Positions 9,754-18,076 of a stretch of DNA of 64,000 bases are shown piece after piece. Position 1 is the stretch's first letter. Each line of letters begins with the position of its first letter. Source of the DNA: Gemmata sp. (GTDB taxonomy: Bacteria; Planctomycetota; Planctomycetia; Gemmatales; Gemmataceae); the NCBI GenBank assembly GCA_025055115.1, contig JANWYJ010000088.1:25840-89839 (forward strand), read 5' to 3'. The notes beneath the pieces were generated by a model. The model worked only from the letters and a program-made list of their open reading frames with translations. It had not been told where the DNA came from and did no database searches. The position numbers were made by a program, and so were the translations under genes.

Positions 9754-10506
9754 CTAACGGCGTTGCAACCGATAAGGCACTTCCAAGCCGTGCCGTTCCA
9801 TGAGTTCCCCATCGGCCAACAGTTGTTCGGCCGGGCCATCGGCAACGAGCCGTCCGGCGTCGAGAATCAGCACCCGGGGGCAGAGATCGAGAACCAGATC
9901 GAGATCGTGCGTTGCGATGAGTTTCGTACCGGGGAGGTTGCGGATGGTGCCGATCAGTTCGCGGCGGCCGCGGGGGTCGAGAAACATACTGGGTTCGTCG
10001 AGAAGCCAGACCGACGGCCGCATGGCCAAGACGCCGGCCAGGGCCGCCCGGCGCTTCTCGCCGCCGGAAAGTTGAAACGGCACCCGCTCGGCCGCATCCG
10101 CCAATCCCACGGCCGCGAGGGCTTCCGTGGCACGCGCGTGGGCCTCATCAACGCTGGCCCCCAAGTTCAAGGGACCAAATGCGACATCGTCCACCACTGT
10201 GGGGCTGAAAAGCTGGTCATCGGGATTTTGAAAGACCACGCCGACCACTTCTGGCAATTTCTTGCGGTGTTCAGCGATCGCCGGGTCTAGCCCGTGAATG
10301 GTCGCTTGCCCAGGCGGACCAGACAGTACGCCGCAGAGGCGGAGGAACAGAGTCGTTTTCCCGGCTCCGTTGGGGCCGACCAGGGCCACACACTCGCCGG
10401 CGGTGAGGGTAAACGAAACCGCATCCAGCGCTAATTGCCCGGATGAATAGCGGTGGGAGAGCCGGTGGGTAGCAAGGATTGGTTGGTCGATCACGCGAGA
10501 ACCCAT
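9754..10506 (-). CDS. cbiO: ECF/CbiO-type cobalt or nickel transporter ATP-binding protein
   Basis: A 250-residue ABC ATPase: Walker A GPNGAGKTT, Q-loop region GVVFQNPDDQLFSPTV, signature LSGGEKRRAALAG, Walker B VWLLDEPSMFLD and switch IATHDLDLV. The FQNPDDQLF form of the Q-loop is typical of energy-coupling-factor ATPases. The preferred ATG at 10506 overlaps the end of cbiQ by 16 bp, so the two are translationally coupled; the longer frame begins with a TTG. With CbiQ it energises uptake of Co2+ or Ni2+ (or another micronutrient). No substrate-binding CbiM/CbiN or S component is present in the window, so the substrate is unknown. A single ATPase serves here rather than the EcfA1/A2 pair. Confidence 0.9.
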   Translation of the reverse strand: MGSRVIDQPILATHRLSHRYSSGQLALDAVSFTLTAGECVALVGPNGAGKTTLFLRLCGVLSGPPGQATIHGLDPAIAEHRKKLPEVVGVVFQNPDDQLFSPTVVDDVAFGPLNLGASVDEAHARATEALAAVGLADAAERVPFQLSGGEKRRAALAGVLAMRPSVWLLDEPSMFLDPRGRRELIGTIRNLPGTKLIATHDLDLVLDLCPRVLILDAGRLVADGPAEQLLADGELMERHGLEVPYRLQRR

Positions 10507-11252
10507 CGGTCCCAAAGCAGCAGAGCGATCAGGGCGGCGACGACGGCCGCGAATATTATCATATCACCGGCGGTAGTACGAAATGTGGAAAGTGTATGAA
10601 AGGTGCCGTCGAAGCCGCGGGTGCGCATGGCCGCGGCAACGATTTCAGCCCGGTCGGCACTGCGGACCAACAGGGCCCCGGTCGCGTGGCCCAGGGCGCG
10701 GTAGCTGTGCCGGTTTCCCCCGACACGGTAGCCGCGGGTGCGCATGGCGATCCGCAGCCGCCGGTATTCATCCGCCAACAGAAAAGCATAGCGATAGGTG
10801 AGAACCATCACCTGAACAATCCGTCCAGGCAGCTTCAAACGGTGGGCGGCGGCCAACGTCGCAGGTAGTGGAGCCGTTCCAACCAAAACCAACGCCCAGC
10901 AACCTATCGCCAGCGCACGACACAAAACACCCATCCCCGCCACCAACCCGCGTTCTGAAACATGCACCGGACCCAACGACCACCCCGGACCATCGAGGGT
11001 CAGGGGAAGCACCACCACAAATGGAAACGTAGCCAGTGCAACGATGGCCAAGCGGGGCAGTACCCAACCGATGGGCAGTCGGGCCACAACCGCGCCTGCC
11101 AGCCCCAAGAGCACTGCGACGGCGGCGGCGGCCGCATGGTTCAGCGTGGCGATTCCCCCGACCACAAGCAGTACCGCGGCCAGCTTCCACCGACCATCCC
11201 AGCGCGCCAGCGGCGAGGGCGGAACCGGTCGGTGGCGAAAGGCGAGTGTCAT
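10491..11252 (-). CDS. cbiQ: ECF/CbiQ-type energy-coupling transmembrane protein
   Basis: The 253-residue protein has several transmembrane helices in its first half (for example LAAVLLVVGGIATLNHAAAA) and the coupling-helix motifs of EcfT/CbiQ in the second half, with AMRTRGYRV and AMRTRGFDG. These two Ala-Arg-Gly-type motifs bind the ATPases of ECF transporters. It precedes cbiO in the same operon. The start codon is an ATG followed by TLAFRHRPVPPSP. It is the membrane scaffold between the ATPase and the substrate-specific subunit, which must be encoded elsewhere. Confidence 0.88.
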   Translation of the reverse strand: MTLAFRHRPVPPSPLARWDGRWKLAAVLLVVGGIATLNHAAAAAVAVLLGLAGAVVARLPIGWVLPRLAIVALATFPFVVVLPLTLDGPGWSLGPVHVSERGLVAGMGVLCRALAIGCWALVLVGTAPLPATLAAAHRLKLPGRIVQVMVLTYRYAFLLADEYRRLRIAMRTRGYRVGGNRHSYRALGHATGALLVRSADRAEIVAAAMRTRGFDGTFHTLSTFRTTAGDMIIFAAVVAALIALLLWDRWVLA

Positions 11253-11535
11253 CGCTGGCCCTGTACAATCTTTGAACAGACTTGATCCCGGATGTTTCGT
11301 CGTGGTCCGTTTCGGAGAGTGGAAGTTGTTTTAGCGTCCTGGGGCCATTTGTCCCAGCCAAGCCACGGATGGGACGAGTTGCGAAACGACCACCTGCGTG
11401 CCCCACAACGACGGACTTGGACAATTCCGGACGAATGGTTATGGTGAAGTCGAAGTTCTGGAAAATGGTACACCAATGGCTTTGTCAAGGCGGGGGCTTC
11501 CAGGCACAAATTGAGGACGTAGGACCCAACGACTT

Positions 11536-13812
11536 ATGTTGGAACAATTAACGGGCGTGATTGAACGTATCACGTTTCACAACGAAGACAACGGCTACTG
11601 TGTGCTGCGGGTTTCTGCGCAGGGTCACCGCGAGCTGATTACTGTTGTGGGGCACTTACAGCAGGTGGTGGCCGGCGAGTACATCACCGCCACCGGCGAT
11701 TGGGTGAGCGACCGTGTCCACGGGATGCAGTTCAAAGCCCGCGAGATTCACACGCAACCGCCGCAAAGTGTGGAAGGGATCATTCGCTATTTGGGTTCGG
11801 GTCTGATTAAAGGCATCGGTCCGCGTTATGCGAAGCGGATTGTCGATGTTTTTGGGGAGCGAACGCTCGATGTCATCGATCGTTCGCCGACATTTCTGGC
11901 TCAGGTGAAGGGTATTGGTCCCAAACTCATTGAGAAAATTCGCAAAAGTTGGGAGGAAAATCGCGGCGCGCGGAAAATCATGGTCTTTTTGCATTCGCTC
12001 AAAATCGGCCCGGCTCGTGCCACCAAAATTTACCGATATTTCACCGAACGCGGCGAAGAACCCATCACGGCCATCAAAGCCAACCCTTACCGACTGGGTA
12101 ACGAAATCTGGGGTATTGGTTTCAAGCAGTCCGACGAAATCGCCCTCAATCTGGGAATTCCCCTCAATTCGCCGTTTCGGGCCCAGGCAGCGGTGCGCCA
12201 TGTTTTGGCCGAAGAAACCAACAACGGGCACGTCGGTTACCCCGAAGACCGGGTGATTCAGAAAGCCTGTGAACTGACTGGTATTGATGCCGTGGGGATT
12301 ATCGACGCTATTGAACAGCTGCGCATTACCGACGAAATCATCCGCGACAGTCCTGCCGCGGCGACCAAAACCGCCCGTCAGCGTTACCCCTTGGCCGAAC
12401 TACCCAGCGAGAACCTGCTTTTTCTTCGCCCTTTCTTCCTGGCCGAATTGGGCGTGGCCCGGGCGGTGAAAATGTTGGCTGACGGTCCCCATCCGCTGGC
12501 TAAGCTTTCCATCGACGACATGTTGCAATGGGCTGAACAGCGGATGAAGATCACCTTCGCCGGCAGCCAACGGGCGGCCATCCGGGCGGCAGTCACACAG
12601 AAGCTGTTAGTCATCACTGGGGGACCGGGTACCGGAAAGACGACCATCGTTCGCGCTATCATCGAAATATTTGAACGACACCGACTGCGGGTGGTTCTCA
12701 CCGCCCCCACGGGCCGGGCCGCTAAACGGCTGAGCGAATCCACCGGTCGCGAGGCGAAAACCATCCACCGCTTGTTGGAATTCACTCCCGGAACGCGCGA
12801 ATTCGCCCGTAACCGCGAAAACCCGCTCCCGACCGATTTGCTTGTGGTCGATGAAACGTCGATGGTGGATGTGCTGTTGATGAACAAGCTGCTGCAAGCG
12901 GTGCCACCGTGGGCTTGTGTGGTTTTGGTCGGCGATGTGGACCAGCTGCCCTCAGTGGGTGCGGGCGCGGTGCTGACCGACTTGATCGCCTCGCAAACCG
13001 TCCCGGTAGCCCGGCTGACGGAAGTTCATCGGCAGGCCGAAAGCAGTTGGATCGTTCGTGCCGCCCACGCCATCAACCACGGTGAAGAACCGCTCTCGGC
13101 TCCCCCCGGCAGTCAGGGCGATTTCTACTTCATTGAAGCCAACGAGCCGGAAGCGATCATCGACCGCATCATCCAAATGGTCCGCGACCGCATCCCCGCC
13201 AAATTCCACCTCGACCCTTTCCGTGATATTCAAGTTCTTTCGCCCCAAGTGAAAACCCTGCTTGGGGTTCAGAATTTGAACCGCGAACTGCAAACCGTCC
13301 TCAATCCCGCCCGACCTGGCATCGCCGAAGTGAAAAAATACGACACGGTTTTTCGTGTCGGCGATAAAGTGATGCAGATTCGCAATAACTACGATCGCGA
13401 CGTCTTCAACGGCGACATTGGCCGTGTTGTGGCAATCGACACCGCCGAGCAGGCGCTTTTCGTCGATTACGACGGCCGCATCGTGGAATACGATTTCACC
13501 GATGTGGATGAACTGCAATTAGCCTACGCCATCAGTGTGCACAAATCGCAAGGCTCGGAATACCCAGCGGTCGTCATGCCGCTGCACACACAGCATTATC
13601 TGATGCTGCAGCGGAATCTGCTCTATACCGGCATCACCCGCGGCCGGCAATTGGTGGCTTTAGTCGGCAGTCGCAAGGCGTTGTGGAAAGCGTACAGCAC
13701 CGCGGAGACGAAAACGCGCTATTCCCTGCTGAAATGGCGGCTGTTGCCGCATGATGATGCGGCAGCCATCTTGGACGGCCTGGGCGTGGAGTCTATCGAG
13801 CCGTTGGGCTGA
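11536..13812 (+). CDS. recD2: RecD2-type ATP-dependent 5'-3' DNA helicase
   Basis: A 758-residue superfamily 1B helicase. The N-terminal third has an OB-like region and helix-hairpin-helix motifs (GSGLIKGIGPRYAKRI, VKGIGPKLIEKI), the hallmark of RecD2 as opposed to RecBCD RecD. Motif I is ITGGPGTGKTT (about residues 359-369), motif II LVVDETSMVD, motif III LVGDVDQLPSVG, and motif VI near VHKSQGSEYPAVV. Such enzymes unwind DNA 5' to 3' and help in repair or fork rescue in bacteria without RecBC. The gene is solitary. The 283-bp stretch upstream, running to the divergent cbiQ, holds no gene or repeat that I can recognise; a weak ribosome site precedes the ATG. Confidence 0.95.
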   Translation: MLEQLTGVIERITFHNEDNGYCVLRVSAQGHRELITVVGHLQQVVAGEYITATGDWVSDRVHGMQFKAREIHTQPPQSVEGIIRYLGSGLIKGIGPRYAKRIVDVFGERTLDVIDRSPTFLAQVKGIGPKLIEKIRKSWEENRGARKIMVFLHSLKIGPARATKIYRYFTERGEEPITAIKANPYRLGNEIWGIGFKQSDEIALNLGIPLNSPFRAQAAVRHVLAEETNNGHVGYPEDRVIQKACELTGIDAVGIIDAIEQLRITDEIIRDSPAAATKTARQRYPLAELPSENLLFLRPFFLAELGVARAVKMLADGPHPLAKLSIDDMLQWAEQRMKITFAGSQRAAIRAAVTQKLLVITGGPGTGKTTIVRAIIEIFERHRLRVVLTAPTGRAAKRLSESTGREAKTIHRLLEFTPGTREFARNRENPLPTDLLVVDETSMVDVLLMNKLLQAVPPWACVVLVGDVDQLPSVGAGAVLTDLIASQTVPVARLTEVHRQAESSWIVRAAHAINHGEEPLSAPPGSQGDFYFIEANEPEAIIDRIIQMVRDRIPAKFHLDPFRDIQVLSPQVKTLLGVQNLNRELQTVLNPARPGIAEVKKYDTVFRVGDKVMQIRNNYDRDVFNGDIGRVVAIDTAEQALFVDYDGRIVEYDFTDVDELQLAYAISVHKSQGSEYPAVVMPLHTQHYLMLQRNLLYTGITRGRQLVALVGSRKALWKAYSTAETKTRYSLLKWRLLPHDDAAAILDGLGVESIEPLG

Positions 13813-13872
13813 GAGTTCAGCGTCTGAAAGCCCGTGGACTGGGTTGTCCGAAGTGTATGGCTCTCATCAGAC

Positions 13873-13913
13873 CAGCGCCTCCGAAGCCCTGGGTGGGGGC
13901 CGCGGAAGCGCTG
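13873..13913. terminator. Possible bidirectional terminator hairpin between recD2 and the peroxidase
   Basis: CAGCGCCTCCG at 13873-13883 pairs with CGGAAGCGCTG at 13903-13913 with one mismatch, in the 120-bp gap between two convergent genes. The loop is about 19 nt and no T-tract follows on either strand, so an intrinsic terminator is only a moderate reading. Confidence 0.35.
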
Positions 13914-13932
13914 TGAGGCTGTGAACAATAGA

Positions 13933-15411
13933 CTACGGCGCGGGGAACTTGTTGGGATCGGTCACGATCGGGTCGAGGGGGTCACCGTTGAGGGCCTTCA
14001 GATACAGCACCAGGTCGGCCTTCTCCTGAGCGGTGAGGTTGAGCTTCAAGGGGATGATGGGCCGTTTGGCCGGGCCATACGTCTTCACGTTGGGATCGAC
14101 GGGTTGGCCTTGGGCACGGGCGCGGATGTAGGCCGCCTCGGCTTCGGTATCTCGCATCTTTTCGCTCAGCCACGGATTGACGTTGCCGCCACGATCATAA
14201 AACTCCACGACGGCTTCCAGGGTTTTCTCTTCACCACTGTGAAGGTAGGGGGCCGTCCAGAGCAGGCCGCGGGTGCCGGGGGTTTTGAAGGCCCCGATCA
14301 TGCTTGGGTCTTTGTGTCCAGGCGGCAGGGCGGCGAAACGACCAAATTCGCTGGGGGGTAGTTCACCGTCTTTGGCCCCCACCCCTAGATTGTGGAACGA
14401 ATGGTCAGTAAATGTATCACCGGTGTGACAATTCGAGCAGCGGGCTTTGCCGAAGAACAGTTCGCGGCCGGCCAGAATCCGTTTGGCGTATTCGTCGATT
14501 TTCCCGGCGTCTTTCTCAGCATCGAGGCCGAGGTCTTTCAGTACACTGCTTTTGGCCGCGAATTCGGCCTTTAAGGCCTTGGCGTAATCTTCGGCTTTCA
14601 GTACAAATTTGCCGCTCTCTTCTTCGATGACTCGTTGCCGCATCAGAGCGTTGGCTTTGTCGTCGAGGCTGTTGCCCAGAAGGATCGTGCGTTCGTAGGT
14701 GGCGATGGCTTTGGCTGCGGCATCGCGGGTTGGGGCATGGCCGAAGACCCGATAGAACGCCTGCACGTAGCTAGGGTTGGCGCGGATGCGGGCAATCGCT
14801 TCTTCCCAGGGGTCTCCTTTGCCGGCGAACATTTCTTTGTCGTTGCCGACGGGGCCTTGGGCCTGTTCTTCTAACGAGGCGGCGCGGCCATCCCAGAATT
14901 GGAAGCGGTTGTAGGCCGCGTTGAAGATCGTTGGCGAGTTGATTGGCCCAATGGCGCTGTTGATACCGGTCGATGTTCTCTTGCCATCTGAGAAGCCGCG
15001 ATTGGGGGAATGGCAACTGGCACAGGATACGGTATTGTCGGTCGACAGAATGTTGTCGTAGTACAGTCGTTTGCCCAGCACCCATTTCTCAACGGTCATC
15101 GGGTTTTCGGGGGGCACTGGGGGAGCTTGGGTCAGGCCTAATGGGACTTTGATTTTCACGACTTTCTGGGTGATTTTTTGGCCAGTGGTCGGGTCGATGG
15201 TTTCTTGCGTGCCTTCGTTCCAGTAGCTGTTGAGTGTCTTCCATTCGGGTTGATTCATCGTCACAAACAGGATCGGCACGCGATCCTTGAACGGTGTCAT
15301 TTTGGATTCGTCGGGCAACAGGTAGTTGGCCGAATCGGGTTTAGGCTGCGCTGCGGCGAAGCCGGGTAGCAGCATGAGAGCCGCCAGGGAGAGTAAGCGT
15401 GTGTGTGTCAT
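13933..15411 (-). CDS. Di-haem cytochrome c peroxidase (MauG/CcpA family), secreted
   Basis: About 492 residues with an N-terminal signal peptide (LLSLAALMLLPGFAAAQ) and two CxxCH haem sites: CASCHSPNRGFSDG near residue 131 and CSNCHTGDTFTDHSFHN near 320. The spacing and the GFSDG and TPGTRGLLWTAPYLHSG motifs match bacterial di-haem peroxidases and MauG-like proteins. It works in the periplasm, reducing hydrogen peroxide or oxidising a partner. The usual length is 320-350, so this copy carries about 60 extra residues before the first haem and an extended insertion between haems. I prefer the second ATG (15411) because AAAGG lies 6 nt upstream of it; the first ATG at 15417 would sit on the ribosome site. 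Confidence 0.88.
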   Translation of the reverse strand: MTHTRLLSLAALMLLPGFAAAQPKPDSANYLLPDESKMTPFKDRVPILFVTMNQPEWKTLNSYWNEGTQETIDPTTGQKITQKVVKIKVPLGLTQAPPVPPENPMTVEKWVLGKRLYYDNILSTDNTVSCASCHSPNRGFSDGKRTSTGINSAIGPINSPTIFNAAYNRFQFWDGRAASLEEQAQGPVGNDKEMFAGKGDPWEEAIARIRANPSYVQAFYRVFGHAPTRDAAAKAIATYERTILLGNSLDDKANALMRQRVIEEESGKFVLKAEDYAKALKAEFAAKSSVLKDLGLDAEKDAGKIDEYAKRILAGRELFFGKARCSNCHTGDTFTDHSFHNLGVGAKDGELPPSEFGRFAALPPGHKDPSMIGAFKTPGTRGLLWTAPYLHSGEEKTLEAVVEFYDRGGNVNPWLSEKMRDTEAEAAYIRARAQGQPVDPNVKTYGPAKRPIIPLKLNLTAQEKADLVLYLKALNGDPLDPIVTDPNKFPAP

Positions 15412-15560
15412 AATCATCCTTTCGACAGAGGAAGCGAGCCGGAGTTGGTCACGTGTTGGATGATGGCCTGCTAGCTGAAATTAACCGACAACTACGGACA
15501 TTGACAACCGGTGAGCCAGGCGAAAACACTACTGTATCGTTAGCCCTCTCTGCGGTAGAG

Positions 15561-16139
15561 TCAATCCGCGGAAGTATCGGAGGAGCGATCATGTGAAATT
15601 GGTTTTGCCGATGGAAGTTGACGCAGCAATTCAGTGACCGTCGGGCGATCCGTCGGGTCGGCCGAGCGGTACGCGAACAGCACGCGACGCTCGCGGGAGA
15701 TCAGGAAATCGCCCCCGAGCTGGAGGAGGTCTTCGCCGCGGTAGGGTCGTTTCACCCCATAGCCCCGCAGCATTCCACGGAAGTAGCCGATCAGTACCCG
15801 CGGCCGGAAGAACGTCCACCAGCCGGTCCGCTCTAAACCCAAGGCCGTGTAGGCCGTGCGCTGTGGATCACAGACCAGTGGAACGTGCCATTCCACGCGT
15901 GCCAGATACTGGGCCAGCACCTCGGGTGCCGCTTGCGCTACGGCCACAACGGAACAGCTCCGCGCAGCGAACAGCTCGCGGGCGGCGTCCACCTCACCGA
16001 GGTGGGCATTGCATGGAATTCACGCCAAATGACGCAAAAAGACCAACAACAGATACTCCGCCGTGCACAATGCCGACAGCCGGACGCTCGAACCATCCGG
16101 CTTCCAAAAGGTGAAATCAGGCAGTTCGTCGTGACTCAT
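15561..16139 (-). CDS. Peroxiredoxin-like (AhpC/TSA_2, SelU-like) selenoprotein with in-frame TGA read as selenocysteine
   Basis: Plain ORF calling gives only a 143-residue fragment from a GTG at 15992. Reading upstream in the same frame gives ATG at 16139, then MSHDELPDFTFWKPDGSSV, then VFLRHLA, TGA (16020-16022), IPCNAHLGEV, and straight into the fragment. FLRH-x-x-C-x-x-C-x-x-x-L is the active-site motif of the AhpC-TSA_2 (Prx-like2) family; the TGA falls on the first cysteine, giving U-x-x-C at residues 40-43. A hairpin with a GGU loop follows the TGA (15989-16005), as in bacterial SECIS elements. The remainder has the family's DPQRTAYTALGLERTGW. The product is 192 residues. It is the last gene of the exopolysaccharide operon; its ATG overlaps the end of the glycosyltransferase gene by 23 bp. 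Selenium genes (selA, selB, selD, selC) are not in the window, so translation of the TGA is inferred. Confidence 0.82.
15989..16005 (-). promoter_or_regulatory. Bacterial SECIS-like hairpin
   Basis: On the minus strand, 14 nt after the TGA codon, CCACCTC (16005-15999) pairs perfectly with GAGGTGG (15995-15989) around a three-base loop GGT. The loop is 22-24 nt after the TGA. Bacterial SECIS elements are hairpins just downstream of UGA, within about 16-37 nt, with a small apical loop whose G residues contact SelB. Position, stem and loop all agree. It lies inside the coding region, encoding part of the AHLGEVD stretch. Confidence 0.72.
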
Positions 16140-17196
16140 GGCCGTCCACTGTTGGTTGGCCGCGAAGAAGTGTGCGTTGGGCCATTAACCCGCGCCGGGG
16201 CCACAGCCGCATCCGGAATTGATGCACCACTTCGCTCCAGAAACCATAGGCAAAGCCGAAGTGAATCGCCACAAACACCCCTGGGATGCGCACCGCCACT
16301 GCCGCGGGCTTCCGCCAACCCAAAATCCCCGCAGCCACCATCAAGACGCTAGCATACAGTGCCAAGCTCGCCAACCACAACCCACCCACTGTCGGCCACA
16401 CCCACCCGAGGCTCGCTCCCCCCAGCACCCACAGCGCCCACAGCGGCGGAACTAGCGCCGGCACCGTCAGCGAGTGCGGATGCTTGAATGCCAGTTTCGC
16501 CCGGCCCCGGCCATAGCGGCTCAATTGATAAAACAACGCACGGAAATTCCGCCGCGGTTCGTACACGACCTTCACCTGCGGGGTGAAGTAGCAGCGGAAG
16601 CCCGCGGCATGCACCCGTTCGTTGAATTCCACGTCTTCACACGCATCAAAGGCTTGATCGAACAGACCGATGGTGTGGAAAACCTGGCGGGTATACGCCA
16701 CCGCGGTACTCTGCGGAGCGACAAACTTCGCGTCGTGAGAATAAATATCCGAATCGGGGTTATGCCCCAAGGGGCTGCTGCGGGCCAGGCTGACGGCTTG
16801 TTGGAAGGGCGTGGCGTTGGCAATTTCGAGGGGCTGCGGACGACCGAGGCAGTCGGCCCCGCTGGTTGCAAACGCCGTCGCGACGTTCTGCAGATAATCG
16901 CGGCTGGGGATGTGGCAGTGGCCATCGACGATGACGACAACATCCTTGGTGGCATGACGAATCGCCGTGTTTCGCCCACAAGAGGCTAACCGTCCGGGGT
17001 TGAAAACAAGCTTCAGATTCGCAAACTCGCCCTGGAGGCGGCGGACAATCGGTACGGTGTCGTCCGTGGAGGCCCCATCGGCGACAATCACCTCAAATTC
17101 ATGCGGTGGAAAGTCTTGTGTCAACAGCGCACGGAGTGTCGGTTCAATCGACCGTGCTTCATTCCGCACCGGGACAACAACCGAGATTGTCGGCAC
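16117..17196 (-). CDS. Family 2 glycosyltransferase, ExoA-like (exopolysaccharide)
   Basis: The enzyme core starts ISVVVPVRNEARSIEPTLRA, then has the DGASTDDT motif, VVIVDGHCHIP (metal site) and a downstream FDACEDVEFNERVHA (ED-containing acceptor motif). A hydrophobic C-terminal part (about residues 245-310) suggests membrane attachment, as in ExoA/succinoglycan-type transferases. I start at a GTG (17196), 14 nt after GGGGGG and just before the conserved core; the longer frame adds 52 low-complexity residues with no homology. About 359 residues. It lies between the sugar transferase gene and the selenoprotein gene, whose ATG it overlaps, so the three are co-transcribed. It adds a sugar to the lipid-linked repeat unit. 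Confidence 0.85.
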   Translation of the reverse strand: MPTISVVVPVRNEARSIEPTLRALLTQDFPPHEFEVIVADGASTDDTVPIVRRLQGEFANLKLVFNPGRLASCGRNTAIRHATKDVVVIVDGHCHIPSRDYLQNVATAFATSGADCLGRPQPLEIANATPFQQAVSLARSSPLGHNPDSDIYSHDAKFVAPQSTAVAYTRQVFHTIGLFDQAFDACEDVEFNERVHAAGFRCYFTPQVKVVYEPRRNFRALFYQLSRYGRGRAKLAFKHPHSLTVPALVPPLWALWVLGGASLGWVWPTVGGLWLASLALYASVLMVAAGILGWRKPAAVAVRIPGVFVAIHFGFAYGFWSEVVHQFRMRLWPRRGLMAQRTLLRGQPTVDGHESRRTA

Positions 17197-17255
17197 TTCA
17201 CCATCCCCCCAACAATTGCCCCAACCCCGCCCACGGCCGCCACACTTCGGGCCTT

Positions 17256-17999
17256 TCACTCCGTGGGTATCCGCGGCGCCCGGTAGTAGAGTCGCTTGAG
17301 GCCGAGCATTTTCAGCCCGGTGGCCAGAAGAATGAACAATTCCAGCCGCCACGAGCGATGGCGGATGTAGAAGAGATCGTACACGAGTTTATTGCGCACG
17401 CTGCGAAGGCACGAATCCGGCGGCAGATGAATTTGGGCAAACCCGGTGATACCAGGGGTGACCGCGTGACGGCGATCGTAACCGACCACTTGTTCACGGA
17501 GCTGCTGAACAATTTCCGGCCGCTCGGGGCGTGGTCCGACAAGGCTCATTTCGCCTTTGAGGACGTTGAATAACTGGGGCAGTTCATCCAGATGCAGTTT
17601 CCGTAGGACACGCCCGAGGGGGGTGATGCGGCGGTCGCCCGGTCGGGACCACGTTGGCCCGGTGTCTTTCTCACAATCGTGATACATTGTGCGGATTTTG
17701 TACAGTGTGAAGACACGACCGCCGCGGCCAACGCGGGTTTGCGTGTAGATGGCCGGCCCCCGTGAGGTGAGCCGCACCAGCACCATCGCCCCCAACAGAA
17801 TCGGAATAGCCGGTATGAGCAGCAACACGGCCATGACCTTATCCAAGGCCGCCTTGGCCTGTTCGTTGAAGGGGTAAGGCGGGAGGGCCGGCGAGTCGCC
17901 CCAGGGGGGCTGTCTTCGCAGCGCCGGTTGTGCGGGCGTTCGCAACGCAGACCTCGGGCTGAACCGGACAGGCGACAAACGACTGGCTCGTTGGACCAT
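17256..17999 (-). CDS. Undecaprenyl-phosphate sugar (bacterial sugar) transferase
   Basis: A 247-residue member of the bacterial sugar transferase family. It has one transmembrane segment (about residues 53-77), then TRVGRGGRVFTLYKIRTM, the HLDELPQLFNVLKGEMSLVGPRP catalytic motif with its DE pair, and ITGFAQIH. It joins the first sugar phosphate to undecaprenyl phosphate, starting each repeat unit at the inner face of the membrane. The four-helix N-terminal domain of WbaP-type enzymes is absent, so it is the short monotopic form. It is preceded by EpsI and followed by a glycosyltransferase in one operon. The ATG has AGGA 11 nt upstream. Confidence 0.92.
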   Translation of the reverse strand: MVQRASRLSPVRFSPRSALRTPAQPALRRQPPWGDSPALPPYPFNEQAKAALDKVMAVLLLIPAIPILLGAMVLVRLTSRGPAIYTQTRVGRGGRVFTLYKIRTMYHDCEKDTGPTWSRPGDRRITPLGRVLRKLHLDELPQLFNVLKGEMSLVGPRPERPEIVQQLREQVVGYDRRHAVTPGITGFAQIHLPPDSCLRSVRNKLVYDLFYIRHRSWRLELFILLATGLKMLGLKRLYYRAPRIPTE

Positions 18000-18076
18000 C
18001 AGTTGTCATCCTCACAGGGGCGAGCAGGGGGACTGCCGTTAAGGGCACGACCGACGTGGCAATCGTCGGATTTTCT

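Noticed and set aside
15561..15992. A 143-residue stand-alone hypothetical protein from the GTG at 15992
   Set aside because: It lacks the active site of its family, while the upstream frame supplies it through an in-frame TGA; the full selenoprotein explains the data better.
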